From Amoebidium appalachense (Eukaryota; Ichthyosporea), in the NCBI GenBank assembly GCA_963693365.1, contig CAVNZM010000002.1, forward strand, positions 10,044,001 through 10,108,000: DNA of 64,000 bases. Direction: 5' to 3'. Made by a program: the position numbers and the translations under genes. Position 1 is the first letter of the stretch; every line of letters begins with the position of its first letter. The notes beneath the pieces were generated by a model. That model did not search any database, was not told where the DNA came from, and saw only the letters and a list, made by a program, of their open reading frames with translations. Positions 43,896 to 56,984 of the stretch are shown here, one piece after another.

Positions 43896-44545
43896 TCATA
43901 AAATTTCGGCCATTGCAATTGCCGTTTCCTCACTGCTCCTATAATGCCGACCCATGCTAAAAGTGCCACTGAAGATCCGCCTATAGCGTCCCACATACAG
44001 CTGGTTTTCTGTTGTGACGCTGTAATGATTATCCACAGACAATACGTTTGACTCTGGCGGAAGCACACTGAGGGAAAATTTCTCCCTGGGGTTGTGAGGC
44101 ATCATGCTCCCCTCGGTGGGCCTTGAAGCTCCAGCCAGTTGCTGGACGCTGCCAAAGGTGGTGATAAGGAGAATGGAGCTAATGGTCACACATGTCGGAT
44201 AGCAAAGCAAGGCGGTAAGGGCGACGGGTGCCCCCGGGACGAGGGAGTTGTTTGTTAGCTGAACGGGAAGTGGGGCAAGGAGAAGCACGGCGGCTATGAG
44301 GGTGGCGTAGAGGTTGGCCCACCTGTGTGGTGGGTTTTTGTCGTAAGATGAGGTTTCGGCAAAAACAGTATTTGCAATTGATTAACTTTTGAAGCCAAGT
44401 GGCAAAAAAGAATCATGGGAGCACATAACATTGAAGGTTAGTTCGAACGGGGGGGGGGGGGGGGGGGGGAGGGGAGGAGAGAGGGGAGGGGGGAAGGGAG
44501 GGAGGTTGAGGCGGACAGAAAGAGATAGCTTCGAATTTCGGGGGC

Positions 44546-44577
<32 letters not shown>

Positions 44578-45852
44578 AGTGAGACTCTGAGCGAGAGTAT
44601 TAGTAAAGAGCATGCAAGTTTGGAAACCGAACGGTTTTGCAGGGAAAAAGGATCACTGAGACTCAGTGGACATGGCGGTGAAAGAAAAACGTACAGGCCC
44701 TGGGGCAGGCCGGGCGGGGAAGAGTGATTCACGTTAGGCCGCCGCCTTCTTGCAATTGGGGTAGAAGGTAGCCTACCGAGTCTGAGGCCCTCCTCTCCGT
44801 GGCACGGGGGAGGGATAAAAAAAAGTCTGGGAAAAAAAGGCAGTAGACTAAGTGCACGACGGTGTAAAGATACACTGTGCGGCTACTTACCTATCATTGA
44901 AAATCCCAGGGCAGGCCGACCGTGTCCTCCATGTATACCACGCCACACACCCGATATAGTAGAGGCTGCTGGCACGGTCGGCACTGAGGTAAGCGACCCA
45001 ATTCACACGACCGAGCACATACAGGACGAGCAGCACCAACGTCACCACAAACTCAATGATGGCAACACCGACTATGGAACCAAACACGTGCGCACGTGCC
45101 TGCCAACGTTTGTCCCCGCGCTGCCGCATCTCGAAAGGGCGATTGAAAATGAGGAAGATAAGCCGTTGTCGAGCTGCGTAGGCCAGAAGCATCAGGCGCA
45201 CCCCCCAGTTGCGTAGAATTACGCAGAGCATGCAGATCACCTGGCGCCATCAGACATAGAAAGGACGGTAAGAATTTAATAAGTTTCAGTGATAAACTAT
45301 TGGATAGTCTTAATTTAATATGCCCGACAACATATGTTCGAAAACCTTGGGAGTTTACTTTCAAGAAGCCATACAGCCTATACTACGGTAGTCACAGTGT
45401 GCCACTGAGTCATCTGCGCTGAGGATTACAATGGTGACATCAATGATCGCGCCTGCAAAGGAACTTTTAAAATCGCTATAGCTAAGTTAAATTGAATGTA
45501 TTCAGGCGGTATCGTTGAACAGTCTTTGAAGTGGTCGCTCCAGTTATGTCGATGACAATCATTCGTTGTGAAAAATCAAATGTCACAGTGTACTACTGAC
45601 TGAGCCTCGGACTCTGAATCGCAGGCCACCTAGGATACCGTATGACTGGGAAGTTTAGAACTCATTGAGCATGTTGTAAGACAGAGCTCGGGCAGGGCAG
45701 GACTTACGTCATCCCAATCGGCTCTGAGCACCTTTTCTCCTGTTGCGGGCTGTAGCAGCATGTTAATTGCCAGTATGTTGGCGGGTATCGTCAGCACCTG
45801 TAGGCCCGGGACAACCCGAGGGACTTAGTTTAGACTCAGTTGCTCTTGAAAA

Positions 45853-45904
<52 letters not shown>

Positions 45905-46868
45905 CCACCCTGCATGTCATGCTAGCCTGGCATGGCATGGCGTTACTGATACGTTAGTCATTTTTTGAAGGTGTACTTTGTACAACTTCGGCATCGACGG
46001 CCCGGACGGTCATGCCTTTACTTCTTAAACGACCCAAGGCCTCCCGAAATACAAGAAGTCAAACTTAGTGCCTCACTGTCGGCCAAGCAAAAAAGAGCAT
46101 AACAGGGGTCATCATGATGGTACATGGCGGGATCGATATCCGAAAAGTTTTGGGGGAAAAGGAGAGTACTACTAAGAAGCCTTGCCATAGTCACGGCGCG
46201 GGTCGATCAGTCGAAATATTGAATATTACACTAACCATAGCAAGTGCAGCGCCCACTAGAGTCAATAGCAAGTATGTCGACCCACGGGCCTTGGCTGCTT
46301 GAGTGCCCCTCGTGTTCTTTGCGACCTTTGCAGCCCAGATAAGGACCACACTACTCATGACAATAGGCGGAACACAATGAGGCAGCAATTGGGCAACAGC
46401 GTCCTTTCCGGTGTATTCTTGCATAGTCCAAAGAAGGATACAACACGGAGAGTTGTGAGCAAGCACGCACATGGTTGCAATGAGAGCAAAATGACGAGAG
46501 CAAAACTGCATAGCTTTCCCAAAAAAACCACTCTGAGTTTGCACTTGTGTTTGAGACGCTGTGGGAGATACAGTGCCACGGTGCGAGTCTATGCTAGAAA
46601 ACGGCGGATTGACAAACTCTTCAATCGGCAGTCGCAACAACTGCTTGCTTCTGGGTGCCACAGTGTCGCCGTTGCTTGAATCGGTGGTGACGGGGAAAGT
46701 GGTAATGTCGACGTCATGCTCATTTTCTTGTCCAAACGACCACGTGCTTTGAGTCCGGAGACATGTGGCTGGTCCTGGCTCAGGAATCCCTTCCAAGACG
46801 TCCGTGGCAGGGTCGGGCGTAACTAAAATCATTGGGAGGGGTGACGGTTTGCCTCTCTTGACGGCCAT
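43896..46868 (-). CDS. Multipass membrane protein, about seven TM segments, four exons
   Basis: Exons 46868-46236, 45797-45708, 45240-44891 and 44322-43896 join in phase to 499 residues. The first 125 or so residues are polar and Ser/Thr/Pro rich without a signal peptide. Hydrophobic segments follow: ALIATMCVLAHNSPCCILLW, VPPIVMSSVVLIWAAKVA, LLLTLVGAALAM joined to VLTIPANILAINML, VICMLCVILRNWGVRLMLL, IVGVAIIEFVVTLVLLVLYV, LYATLIAAVLLLAPLPV and VALTALLCYPTCVTISSILL. A polar tail of about 80 residues ends AIAMAEIL. The layout resembles a seven-helix receptor or transporter, and the RNWGVRLMLLAYAARQRLIF stretch recalls 7TM proteins of the RGS type, but no RGS domain is present. Function unknown. 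Splice sites are canonical (GTTAGT, GTAAGT, GTAAGT). The start could lie further upstream. Confidence 0.72.
45853..45901. repeat. (AT)n microsatellite in intron 1 of the membrane gene
   Basis: About 24 TA units, the only long (AT)n tract in the window, between exons 1 and 2. Confidence 0.95.
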
Positions 46869-49642
46869 GGTTTTGCCTGGCCTACGGTACGGCGTGGCCA
46901 AAGCGAAAACCCGAAGCGGTCGAGTACGAAGGCAGTTGGGACCAAAGTTGAACTGTCGACAGCCTATTGATAACTTCCTTGGGTAAAGAAAGAGTTCACT
47001 TCAATCTGAACGGCAGTTACTAATATTAGACCAAGTTTTTGTTATGTATCATGAAAATTATTGGCAGCCTGCTCCATCAGCCCATCGACTTTCACTTGTA
47101 GGCTGCTATGATTTAATCATTGGTGGTGACGGTGGTGGTTATTATTATGTATTTGTAGTTATGGACTCGATTAATAAACCAGGTTGTGTATGTAGTGGTG
47201 AGTGTTGTGGTGTTTGTTGGTATAGGTGTACTTGTGCAGTTAACTCGAATGTGTTTTGTAGTGGCACATAAATCCCAGGCTAAGCTAATAGGTGCTCTTG
47301 ACTGCCGGTAGTGCACTAACAGACGTAGGCCCTCCTGAGTGATTACGTGGTACGCTGGAGGCTCACACGATGATATTTGTATCTCCCATAGTATCGATGA
47401 GTGTAACTGCAGCCATACTGCAATTGAACTTCCTACATTTTTTTCATCGGGTTTATTTATACTAGACAGCTACATATCCGTCACGAGAAACTTTTCGCAG
47501 CAAAAAACGTGTGACGGGGCATCAAAAATGATCAAATGTGGTCCGTGGCGCACGTGCTCACTTTTCCCTTTTATCGCTTGCTTCCGGCCTGGTTGAATAT
47601 GTGGTTTTCTTGCAAATACAGTTTTATAATTATACATATATAGTAAATAAAAGAAACGCTGAGCGCCACCTACGTGTACTGACTGAAAACCCAGCTACAC
47701 CACATGAGTGAATAGGCAGTGCACCCGGATGCTGGAATGTCGGTGTCCATAAACTGGGCCAATGGAAACAACGGTTAATAGAATGCGGTCATACCAATGG
47801 TGCATAGAAATATGTACTTATCATGGTTCTAAAATTCAGAGGAATTTGCAGCTTTGCGGTAGATTTTCAATACACAAACAGGGGAATATATATATATATA
47901 TACATAGACGGCTTGTGTACACAGCATGTGAGGTAGAGTTTTAATTTTTTTTTTTCCAGGTTATCTGTTGCGTTGGCGCATCTGCATAGCATATCTGCAT
48001 TCCAAGCATAGCTAAACAAACCACCGATGATGTTGAAATATGCACCCAACTTTCCAGCTTGAAAATAAATTCTTTCTTACGCGTGGCTTAAAGACCTGTG
48101 AGGCACGCATTCCATGAATCACGGCCCCTTTTTCTGTTATCTCAGATATATATACGTACAGGAAAAAGATATTTATTGGTAGTAGGATGTTTAAAACTAT
48201 TCACGCTAAGTTGTATATATAATAATACTAGCCATTTCTTGGGCCCGCGGCGCGGGCGGCCGCATACGGGCCGTGACACGCCAGCACTGACTCTGAACAA
48301 CTTGCGAGTGATCAACGATTGGCCAGCCATCCATTGCAACTCCATTTTTTGTCCGAGGGTGATTGTGCAGTCTTGCCCAAGTCACCCATGCATATTCATA
48401 GCCAACAACCCGCCAAACGGCACAGGCCCGACACACGTGCGCGCACCCGGCGCACGCAAGCACGTACTGTAGGCTACTCACTTTGCGCTCTGCAGGCGCT
48501 GATGGCTGACGCCAGTAGCCGACGATCTAGATCTAGATCTCTTGGGCCCAATGGATATGTACAGATACTATTATCCAAAATATCCACACTGTCCACAGTA
48601 CTGCAGATCTTGTAGATCCGGTAAACAGCCGCCAAAAAAAAACAAAAAAACAAAACAAAAAAAAAAACAAAAAACAAAAAAAACGTTATATCTCCACATA
48701 CGACGTCTATCTGATACGTTATATCTCCACATAAAAATCTGTATGATGTAAGTGTAACATCGATTTGTTGGGTGGAAGTACTGTTGGTCTTGGTGCCGAC
48801 ATCTCATCACAGCTCACCTACATGTCGTTAATAAACAGCACATCCCCCCCCCCCAATAGACACTACTGTACACCTAACGGTCTGAAATGAGTAACCTGCT
48901 CGGCGCTGTAGGTACACGGCTGTCAGTGACTGGCCCACATACATGCACTAGAACTATGCCAGCAGGCTCATGATCACGCCCATGTAAATGTATCATCAAA
49001 TTTATGGCATTCTGCATGCAGCTATCTATCATCGCTTCTTAGACATGGTTCAGTATTTATTATGAAGCCAGTGAAATATATATATCTGTGATAAATGAAG
49101 TCCAGGAAAAGAGATGAAATTGTGAGAAAGTATTTGGCATGTTGATGAACGGTCCCACTTGGCAATGTGTGCGCCTGCATGTATGTACAATGTAACGGCC
49201 GCGATTCTCCGAGGCGTTCATCATGTACATGTTGGCCGTGGAAACTACGGCATGTCCCATGCATGCATGTTTATGTTGTGCTCACGCACTGTATGTGTTT
49301 TGTATGTACGTGAAACGGGCCCATTTTTGATTCAAGGGGCCCTGGAGCGCGTCCATGTGTACGTGAAACTGGCTCATGTTTGATTCAAGAGGCTCGGTGG
49401 ACCACGTCCAACTCTAAACTTCAAAACCTGCTCACGTTCGATAAGTCTTGCGTGAACCTGCCCGTAATATTCAGGAAAACTGTGAATCCTTGTGTTCGAA
49501 CCGTTAGAGGTTTTGGGATACCAACATGATAGACATCCCTTGAAATTGATGCAAAAATTTAGGAAGCTGCTCACGTACTTTGTTAGGTCTGACTGGGCCG
49601 CTTCTTGGCGAGGCGTTCTATAGACATAGAATCTGAATCTGA
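46869..49642. other. 2.8 kb of unique AT-rich DNA without a gene
   Basis: Open frames are short and lack splice-bounded, protein-like composition. Visible structure: a T-rich/A-rich stretch with interrupted A runs at 48637-48682 and its neighbouring duplicated ACGTTATATCTCCACATA (48683 and about 48716); a GATCTAGATCTAGATCT tract near 48526; and a diverged tandem pair of about 55 bp around TGTACGTGAAAC (49303 and 49358). Confidence 0.5.
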
Positions 49643-50452
<810 letters not shown>

Positions 50453-52405
50453 TCATGAAGGGGGGCGGGTGCTGCCGTCCAATAGGAAGGCACGCATTCG
50501 CCAAGACCGGACACCGACCGGAAACATCACTTCTTCGGGGGCTAGGTCCGTGTGGGCCTGTGCCATCCCTTGCACCACCGGCCACCATAAGGCGGTGTCC
50601 CACACCGGGACCACTAATATTCCCTGCGCACATTCCCGCTGAATCCTCGCCACTGTCCGCTTGATCAACGGAAACGGTGGCGCCCACCAGCTGGGGGCCT
50701 GCCATGCGGCGGCAAGCCCATCCTGCCCACCGCTCACGGGGACCACCGCGGTCCATGTGTGAAACGTGGGTTTGACTGCTGTCACGGGTGTAGCAAACCG
50801 ATCCACCGCCGTGTGCAATCCGAGTGTCTGCTCGATACGCTCGACCCCCGCAGGGGTAACCGACCACTCGTGGCGGGGATCAATCCACGACAACCAATCC
50901 GCACGGTCGTTCACTTCGCCTGGAATGTATGACAGCTCTTGGGGCCAGGGGAGCCCCTTTTCCAAACACAACTGCAGCAGTTGCCATAGCACTCGCTGCA
51001 TGGCGGGGCTGCTGCTGCCCTTTTTGCGCACCGCGCCCAACGCGGCCTGGGCGTCTGACTGCCAGCGTACGCGCTGACGTTGGATTAGGGCCTGCATTTC
51101 GGGCCTGCGGTAGGCCTCGAGTAGGCCCTCGCACTCCGCCACTCTGCAGCCGCCCGCGGTGCATCGCTCTCCGCCCAACGACCAAAAGCCTCCACAACCT
51201 GCCAGTGCGGGGTTGGTAGGCCCAACTGTAGTACTGCCCCCCACCCGTGTGAGGTGGTAGCATCTGTGATGAGAGTGGCCGTGATAGGCTCAGGCCAGAT
51301 TTCCGTGCTGGGAAGCCGACCTATTATACCCATGGTTTTACCGATAATGCGTAGCTGCCGACCCGTTAACCACACAAAGTTACGCCAGTTCCCGCCGCGT
51401 AGAGCACCATACACCGGCCGGACAACCGTGAGTACATGAGGCACTGCCGCACGCAAACTAACAACCAACCCTAGCCATAGTAGCCACCTGCTTCTTTTCC
51501 ACCCACCGCCGCCCTTTGCGCGCCTTCAAGGCCATTAAAGAACGTGTTTCCCCCGATAATTTTTCCAAAGACGCCAATGTGGGAGACAAATTTAATACCC
51601 TTGATTCCTCCAAATTTATGTGGATGCCTAAATGGTCGAGGGCACTCACTGGGTCCCAATGAGCCTTATTCGGATGCTTCGTAAGGCCGGTGACTTTCAA
51701 TTCCTGCTCCACCACCCCGCGTGTGTCGAGTGCCCGTGCCGCCTGTTCGAAGATGGCCCAGTCATCGAGGAAAACCAACGAGCGGATGCCGCGTGCACGT
51801 AACCGACGCGCGAACTCGCGTATAAGGCGCATGAAAAAGTAGGGACTGAGGGAGTAACCGAAGGGAAGCACCGTGTACTGGAAGAGTTGTCCCCCCACAC
51901 GAATTTGGAAATACTTGCGGAACCGGGGTTGAATGGCTAGTGCAAAATATCCGTCTTCGAGGTCGAAACTGAAAGCGTGGTCACCCGGCTGCGCGAGCGC
52001 CCGCAAATCGCTGAGGGTTTCGTACTTGATACCACGTGCGACGGCGTATTCATTCACAGGACGCATATCAATAATGAGCCGGACGTTTCCGTTGGGCTTC
52101 CGCAGCCCAAAAGACTTCGAAACACACCATTTTGCGCTTTCAGGCACTGTCTCGAGGGCCCCCTTACTCACTAACCGTTCAACTTCCACTGCCGCTTCTG
52201 CCTCTGAAACTTCGCCGATATCCAGATAGCCACCTGCATCAAAAGGGGCAGCCTGAGGACGCGCACTCTTCCATTGTGGTGTGATGATGCCGTACTTAAT
52301 CCAGAACAAAACTTCTTTAGACGCACCCCCACGCTCCCACTCATCTACACAGGCACGAACTCCCTGATACAATGGCAGTTGGGATGCATCACTTGCACCT
52401 CCCAT
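50453..52405 (-). pseudogene. DIRS-like retrotransposon RT/RNase H, frameshifted
   Basis: The first segment (52405-51458) has reverse transcriptase blocks: GLRKPNGNVRLIIDMRPVNE, FDLEDGYFALAIQP, VLPFGYSLSPYFFMRLI and the catalytic FLDDW. The second (to about 51140) holds RNase H with ITDATTSHGWGAVL. The third carries ELSYIPGEVNDRADWLSW, AVDRFATP and PPFPLIKRTVARIQREC, the tail typical of DIRS-type polymerases. The segments are in three frames: there is one shift near 51460 and another near 51145, neither at a long homopolymer, so it looks decayed. No tyrosine recombinase or methyltransferase follows downstream, and no gag precedes it. Orientation is opposite to the gag-like frame at 54240. Confidence 0.8.
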
Positions 52406-52922
52406 CCTGTTTGTTTTTTTTGTTTTTTTTTTTATCCCGTTTCACTCCCGGCGAGGCACTGCCTCAGGGGAGCTTACCGTCTTCCGCCAGTAGACACAGA
52501 TCGTACTGTATAGCACACTCATAAGTCAGGATTCTAATTGACCCCAACTGGCACTATTTTTAGTTACGCCTTATCCCACGGTTCGAGCTGCAGCAACGCT
52601 AGTGGGGAAGTGGGCACAGCTCACTTTAACAACACCAGCCGGGAGCGACCCAGGACACATACACAAACATAAAGACTTGAAGGGAAGACCCCATGCCCAG
52701 GACGCTGACCCGAACCGTGGCCGGTGACTCGGATTGGTCTCCCACTTGAACGTTGGGCTGGGATACCCAAGCGGCGCGCCGTCGACGTCAGAGTGCCGGT
52801 GCTGTTCATGACGTCATGTCTTGCGGCCGGATAATAACAAATTGGTGGTGCTGCTTGACGTGGTCTGGGGTGATGGCTTCTAGGGGGCGGCCAGAGCGGT
52901 GGACCATCGAGGCAGAAAAATC
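52406..52922. other. 5' flank of the retroelement fragment
   Basis: A T-rich stretch at 52408-52433, then unique GC-balanced sequence. No gene recognised. Confidence 0.5.
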
Positions 52923-52993
52923 GGAAGTAACCAGGATCGATCCTGCAACTTTGAGCTTGACACGCAGAGATCTTACCATTGCACCAACCCGCC
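52923..52993 (-). tRNA. tRNA-like sequence, degenerate (possible SINE head)
   Basis: The 71-nt minus-strand sequence has an A-box match (TGGTGCAATGG) and a B-box match (GATCGATCC) at tRNA-like spacing. The anticodon-loop position reads GTGTCAA, which would be GTC (Asp). The anticodon and acceptor stems pair poorly, so it is more likely a tRNA-derived SINE head or pseudogene than a working tRNA. Confidence 0.35.
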
Positions 52994-53800
52994 CCCCTTT
53001 TCTCCCATCCTGCCTTCGAAGAAATTGAGACACTACACCTGTCTGCAGTACTACGCGCGCTCGCAAACAGTTTATCTACAACACTACGCGCGCTCGTAGA
53101 GGTTTTATTTGTGGAATTTATTGACATAAATATTTTTTCTGGGTAAACACGTAGGATGGGTGTTCGGTATCAACATAACCATGTAGGCTTCATTTCGTGT
53201 TTTAGCAGTTCGCGGTTGGCTGCCCGCACACGGGCACCTATTAGCCAATCAAAACGTCAGATTCCACTGGCATATCACTAGACCGAGTTTTGATTGGCTC
53301 GGATCAGATTTCACATATCACTAGATCGATTTTGATTGGCTCCGAGATCGGTAGGCTTAGGTATATAAGCACGACAGTTTTTAGCAGATCAGCAAGTTAC
53401 AAACACATCTTCTGTGTTTAGCACCTATAGCCTTACAGCTATATATTCCTTTTCATTCTCCCTATCTTTCCCTACGCCGGTCAGCATGCCGCCGAAAAAG
53501 TGTCATCTTCACTTGATTCTCAGCAAGACTTAGAAGTTGAGTTTTGTATTTGTTTATTAGTTCTTGTAGTTTGTTTCCTTTTCCTTTCTTCATTTCTTTC
53601 TTTCCTTTCTGTTTCCGTGTACACGACATCTTAGATCTGTGTACGTATCGACATACTTAGCTCGCGCACACGTATTGTCGTTTGTGTCAAAATCTATATA
53701 TGTCATCCAATCATATCTCGTTTGTATTTTCCCAAATATAGTAACTTACATTCCTTTCTCATTCCTTTCTCACGACGTAGCATTGTGCTATGTTCTCCAA

Positions 53801-54236
53801 CTATTAGGAATAATTATATTTAGACGTGCTATGATAAGAACATGTATAAATGTATGTTATGAATTAATAGTTACATAAGTGGCTTCATTTTGTTAAATGT
53901 TTCCGTGCTTTTATTAGAAGTTTCTTTCATTAGAGGATTGAGTTTTATATTCTATGTGTCGACAGACATTTTAATCGATATATTTTACACTCATAGTTTT
54001 CGTCCTTTTGATTGGAAAATAGAGTTTTCGTTCTTTTGATTGGTTTATCGTTTTCACATTCCCAAGTATAAAAGGGACTTCATCTTGGAATAAATCTCAA
54101 GCAGTCGTATTCATTTCCTATGGTTCCAGAAATCGTTCCACCTCTCCGGTTGTGTTTCTCCCGTGTGTCTCTGTGTTGTGTATTACATAACACCCATCTG
54201 TGCTCTCTGCTTCTCCGTTTACCCACACAAAATAAC
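53801..54236 (+). repeat. Repeat B, copy 1, promoter-like
   Basis: Starts CTATTAGGAATA and ends TCTGCTTCTCCGTTTACCCA. It contains TTTTGATTGG boxes and TATAAAAGGG (54067-54076), followed by a pyrimidine-rich leader. A second copy lies in the same orientation at 57839-58252. It may be a solo LTR or the 5' control region of the gag-bearing element. Confidence 0.7.
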
Positions 54237-54950
54237 AAAAAGCGCCAGGCCTCAGCCACCGCCCCTGCCGCGGCCCCTAAGCGCCTGACCTGCAGCGACC
54301 TCCGCCACAGGCTGACCAACGCTCCCGCGGGCACTGACGCGCCTCCGGAGGCCCATACCACCACAGACCCTCCGGCTACTCTCCCCTCTACTCCTGAAGT
54401 CCCTCCTCAGGCCCCGCCGTCCCCGCCGGTGACTTCTCAAGACGCCGTCCTTGCCGCCCTCACCACCATCAGCACCCAGATGGCTGGCGTCCTGGCCGCT
54501 CTCACCAACCGCGACCCTCCGGCGCCCCCAGCCGCGCCCTCCGCACCCGGGGAGGTTCCCCCGGGGTTGCATCTCGGCCCTGACCTGGACCTACCTGCCC
54601 TGCCCGCGCCCCCCATTACAGGTGAGAACACTGGCGACATTCAGCCGGGCACACTGCCGCTTCCCCCCGCGGATGTGCTGGCAGATTTGCACGCCAATCG
54701 TTTCGTCGACCTGTATAAGTTCACCCCTGCAGCCCTCCTGGCCCCATCCAAGAAAGGTCAGCAGCTGCGCATGGCCGACGACGGCAGCATCGAGACTTTT
54801 CGCAATGACAAACCCGTTCCCCTGCGTTCACTCGTCATTTGGATCCAATTTTGGACCCTGACTGGCATTACATGGCCGCCAAGCACCACCTCGACCTCCC
54901 CACGGACAAGGACGTACTTTGGATGTTGTAATACGTAGTATCTACATTAG
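54237..54950 (+). pseudogene. gag-like reading frame remnant
   Basis: GC-rich reading frame in otherwise AT-rich DNA. After a basic start (KKRQASATAPAAAPKRLTCS) comes a long Pro/Ala/Thr-rich linker, then an ordered segment LADLHANRFVDLYKFTPAAL...VPLRSLVIWIQFW. This resembles the gag region of DIRS- or Ty3-like elements, where a Pro-rich linker precedes a VDL(Y/H)-type segment and a W-rich helix. At about 54855 the frame shifts: the next-frame reading DPDWHYMAAKHHLDLPTDKD fits gag better. The chain then stops. No nucleic-acid-binding zinc knuckle or polymerase follows. The true start codon is uncertain because the open frame runs back into repeat B. Confidence 0.5.
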
Positions 54951-55741
54951 GTAAGATCTTTTCAGTTTGTGTTATGTTTCAGTTCATATGCTTAGTATAA
55001 ATGCCACACTCCTATTATGTAAAGTGGAGCATCGATCTCCGATATGCTTGTATACCTGTAATCGTGTTGTATCGGCTTTAATCGTGTATCGTAATATCGA
55101 TTAGAATATTTATATGTGTGTACACGGATCCACCCACTCTGGGAGAGACGTGTACATGTTCGTATGTACATAAATATCTCTAGTTATAGTTATACTATTA
55201 CTATCTTGTTTGTTGATCTGTGCTCTCTTCTCCTTTCTCTTTCTCCTTCCTTTAAGTTATTTTCTTTTCTTTCTCAGCTCTCCTTGTCTTCATGTGTATA
55301 ATCGTATTTTTTTCCTACTAATATATGTTAGGTATATTTGTGTTAATATGTGTTGATTGGACGGTAACACACTTAGGCTACACTTAGGTTGACATGTGTG
55401 ATCAAACTTCATTAATTTACTTAAATTTTCATGTGTTGCCGAGCTTTAACCAATCATCAAGGTTAAGTGTGGTATGTCTGAGTCGTTGCAGTGTATCATA
55501 GGTTATCTACTAGTATGAAAACTACTCCGGGACGTGTGTTGCCTCTAGGGGGACATCCCCTTGGACGAAAGTAAACCTGCAATGGTTGTAAACCACGGCA
55601 AGCCCCCGGTCATCAATTTATTGATCCGTGAGGTCCTTGTGACCAAAAAACGGGGGAAGTCTTCGCCCCGTGAAAAAACAGCACGTATGTGTGGATCAAT
55701 GGGGGTTGAGTGTTGGGTGTAGGTGGGTGGGTGAAAAGAAA
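54951..55741. other. AT-rich interior of the inverted-repeat element
   Basis: About 800 bp, AT-rich, no coding signal. Short open frames only. Confidence 0.5.
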
Positions 55742-55827
55742 ATATAGCTGTAAAGCTGTAGGTGCTAAACACAGAAGATGTGTCTGTCGCTTGCTGATCT
55801 GCTAAAAACTGTCGTGCTTATATACCT

Positions 55828-56327
55828 NNNNNNNNNNNNNNNNNNNNNNNNNNNNNNNNNNNNNNNNNNNNNNNNNNNNNNNNNNNNNNNNNNNNNNNNN
55901 NNNNNNNNNNNNNNNNNNNNNNNNNNNNNNNNNNNNNNNNNNNNNNNNNNNNNNNNNNNNNNNNNNNNNNNNNNNNNNNNNNNNNNNNNNNNNNNNNNNN
56001 NNNNNNNNNNNNNNNNNNNNNNNNNNNNNNNNNNNNNNNNNNNNNNNNNNNNNNNNNNNNNNNNNNNNNNNNNNNNNNNNNNNNNNNNNNNNNNNNNNNN
56101 NNNNNNNNNNNNNNNNNNNNNNNNNNNNNNNNNNNNNNNNNNNNNNNNNNNNNNNNNNNNNNNNNNNNNNNNNNNNNNNNNNNNNNNNNNNNNNNNNNNN
56201 NNNNNNNNNNNNNNNNNNNNNNNNNNNNNNNNNNNNNNNNNNNNNNNNNNNNNNNNNNNNNNNNNNNNNNNNNNNNNNNNNNNNNNNNNNNNNNNNNNNN
56301 NNNNNNNNNNNNNNNNNNNNNNNNNNN
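55828..56327. other. Assembly gap of 500 N with duplicated flanks
   Basis: Exactly 500 N. The 46 bp before it (55782-55827, starting GTCTGTCGCTTGCTGATC) are identical to the 46 bp after it (56328-56373), so the contig ends probably overlap and no sequence is truly missing. Confidence 0.95.
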
Positions 56328-56624
56328 GTCTGTCGCTTGCTGATCTGCTAAAAACTGTCGTGCTTATATACCTAAGGCTACCGATCTGAGCCAATCAAAA
56401 TCGATCTAGTGTTATGTGAAATCTGATCCTGAGCCAATCAAACTCGGTCTAGTGATCTGTGGAATCTGACGTTTTGATCGGCTAATAGGTGCCCGTATGC
56501 GGGCAGCCGAACGCGAACTGCTAAAAAATGAAACGAAGCCTACATGGTTATGTTGATATCGGACAGCCCTCCTACATGTTTACCCAGAAAAATATTTATG
56601 TCAATAAATTCCACAAATAAAACC

Positions 56625-56984
56625 GAACTTTCCTTTACTTCCTTGATAATGACACGAGTTGATCTTAGCTAGTGTCTGTACCTTATCGTGTACATATCCG
56701 TGTACCAGATCTCTCTGATAGCAATTAGTTCTTAGTGATTGGTTTCTATTAGAGACAGATCTGATTTCTGACTGGTCGGAAATCATGTATGGATTCAACT
56801 AAAGGGAATTTCAAGTATTCATGCGAGATCGAAATAAATTGAGTTCAGTCGTGTCTAAACATTGATGTCTGTTGTGTACACTGCCCCGATCTTTTCGTGT
56901 TTTGTTGTGTGTTTGTGGTGTTTTCACACTGCACCACTGTGTCTCTGCTTCCGTCCCAAATACTTATACAATTTTACAGTCTGA
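56625..56984. other. Promoter-like unique spacer between repeats
   Basis: AT-rich DNA with GATTGG boxes and a CGAAATAAATTGAGTTCAGTC stretch resembling the region after the TATA box in repeat B. No coding signal. Confidence 0.4.

Larger units (their letters stand above)
53101..56624. mobile_element. Element with 345-bp terminal inverted repeats
   Basis: 53101-53445 and the reverse complement of 55742-56624 (less the gap and a duplicated 46 bp) are about 90 percent alike across their length. Both arms begin GGTTTTATTTGTGG. They carry several CCAAT boxes (GATTGGCT, AGCCAATCAAAA), then GTATATAAGCACGACAG, an inward-facing TATA promoter, and end in TACAGCTATAT. The interior holds a second promoter-like repeat and a gag-like frame. 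Long inverted terminal repeats are a DIRS-type trait; the element lacks a polymerase and may be non-autonomous. Confidence 0.65.
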
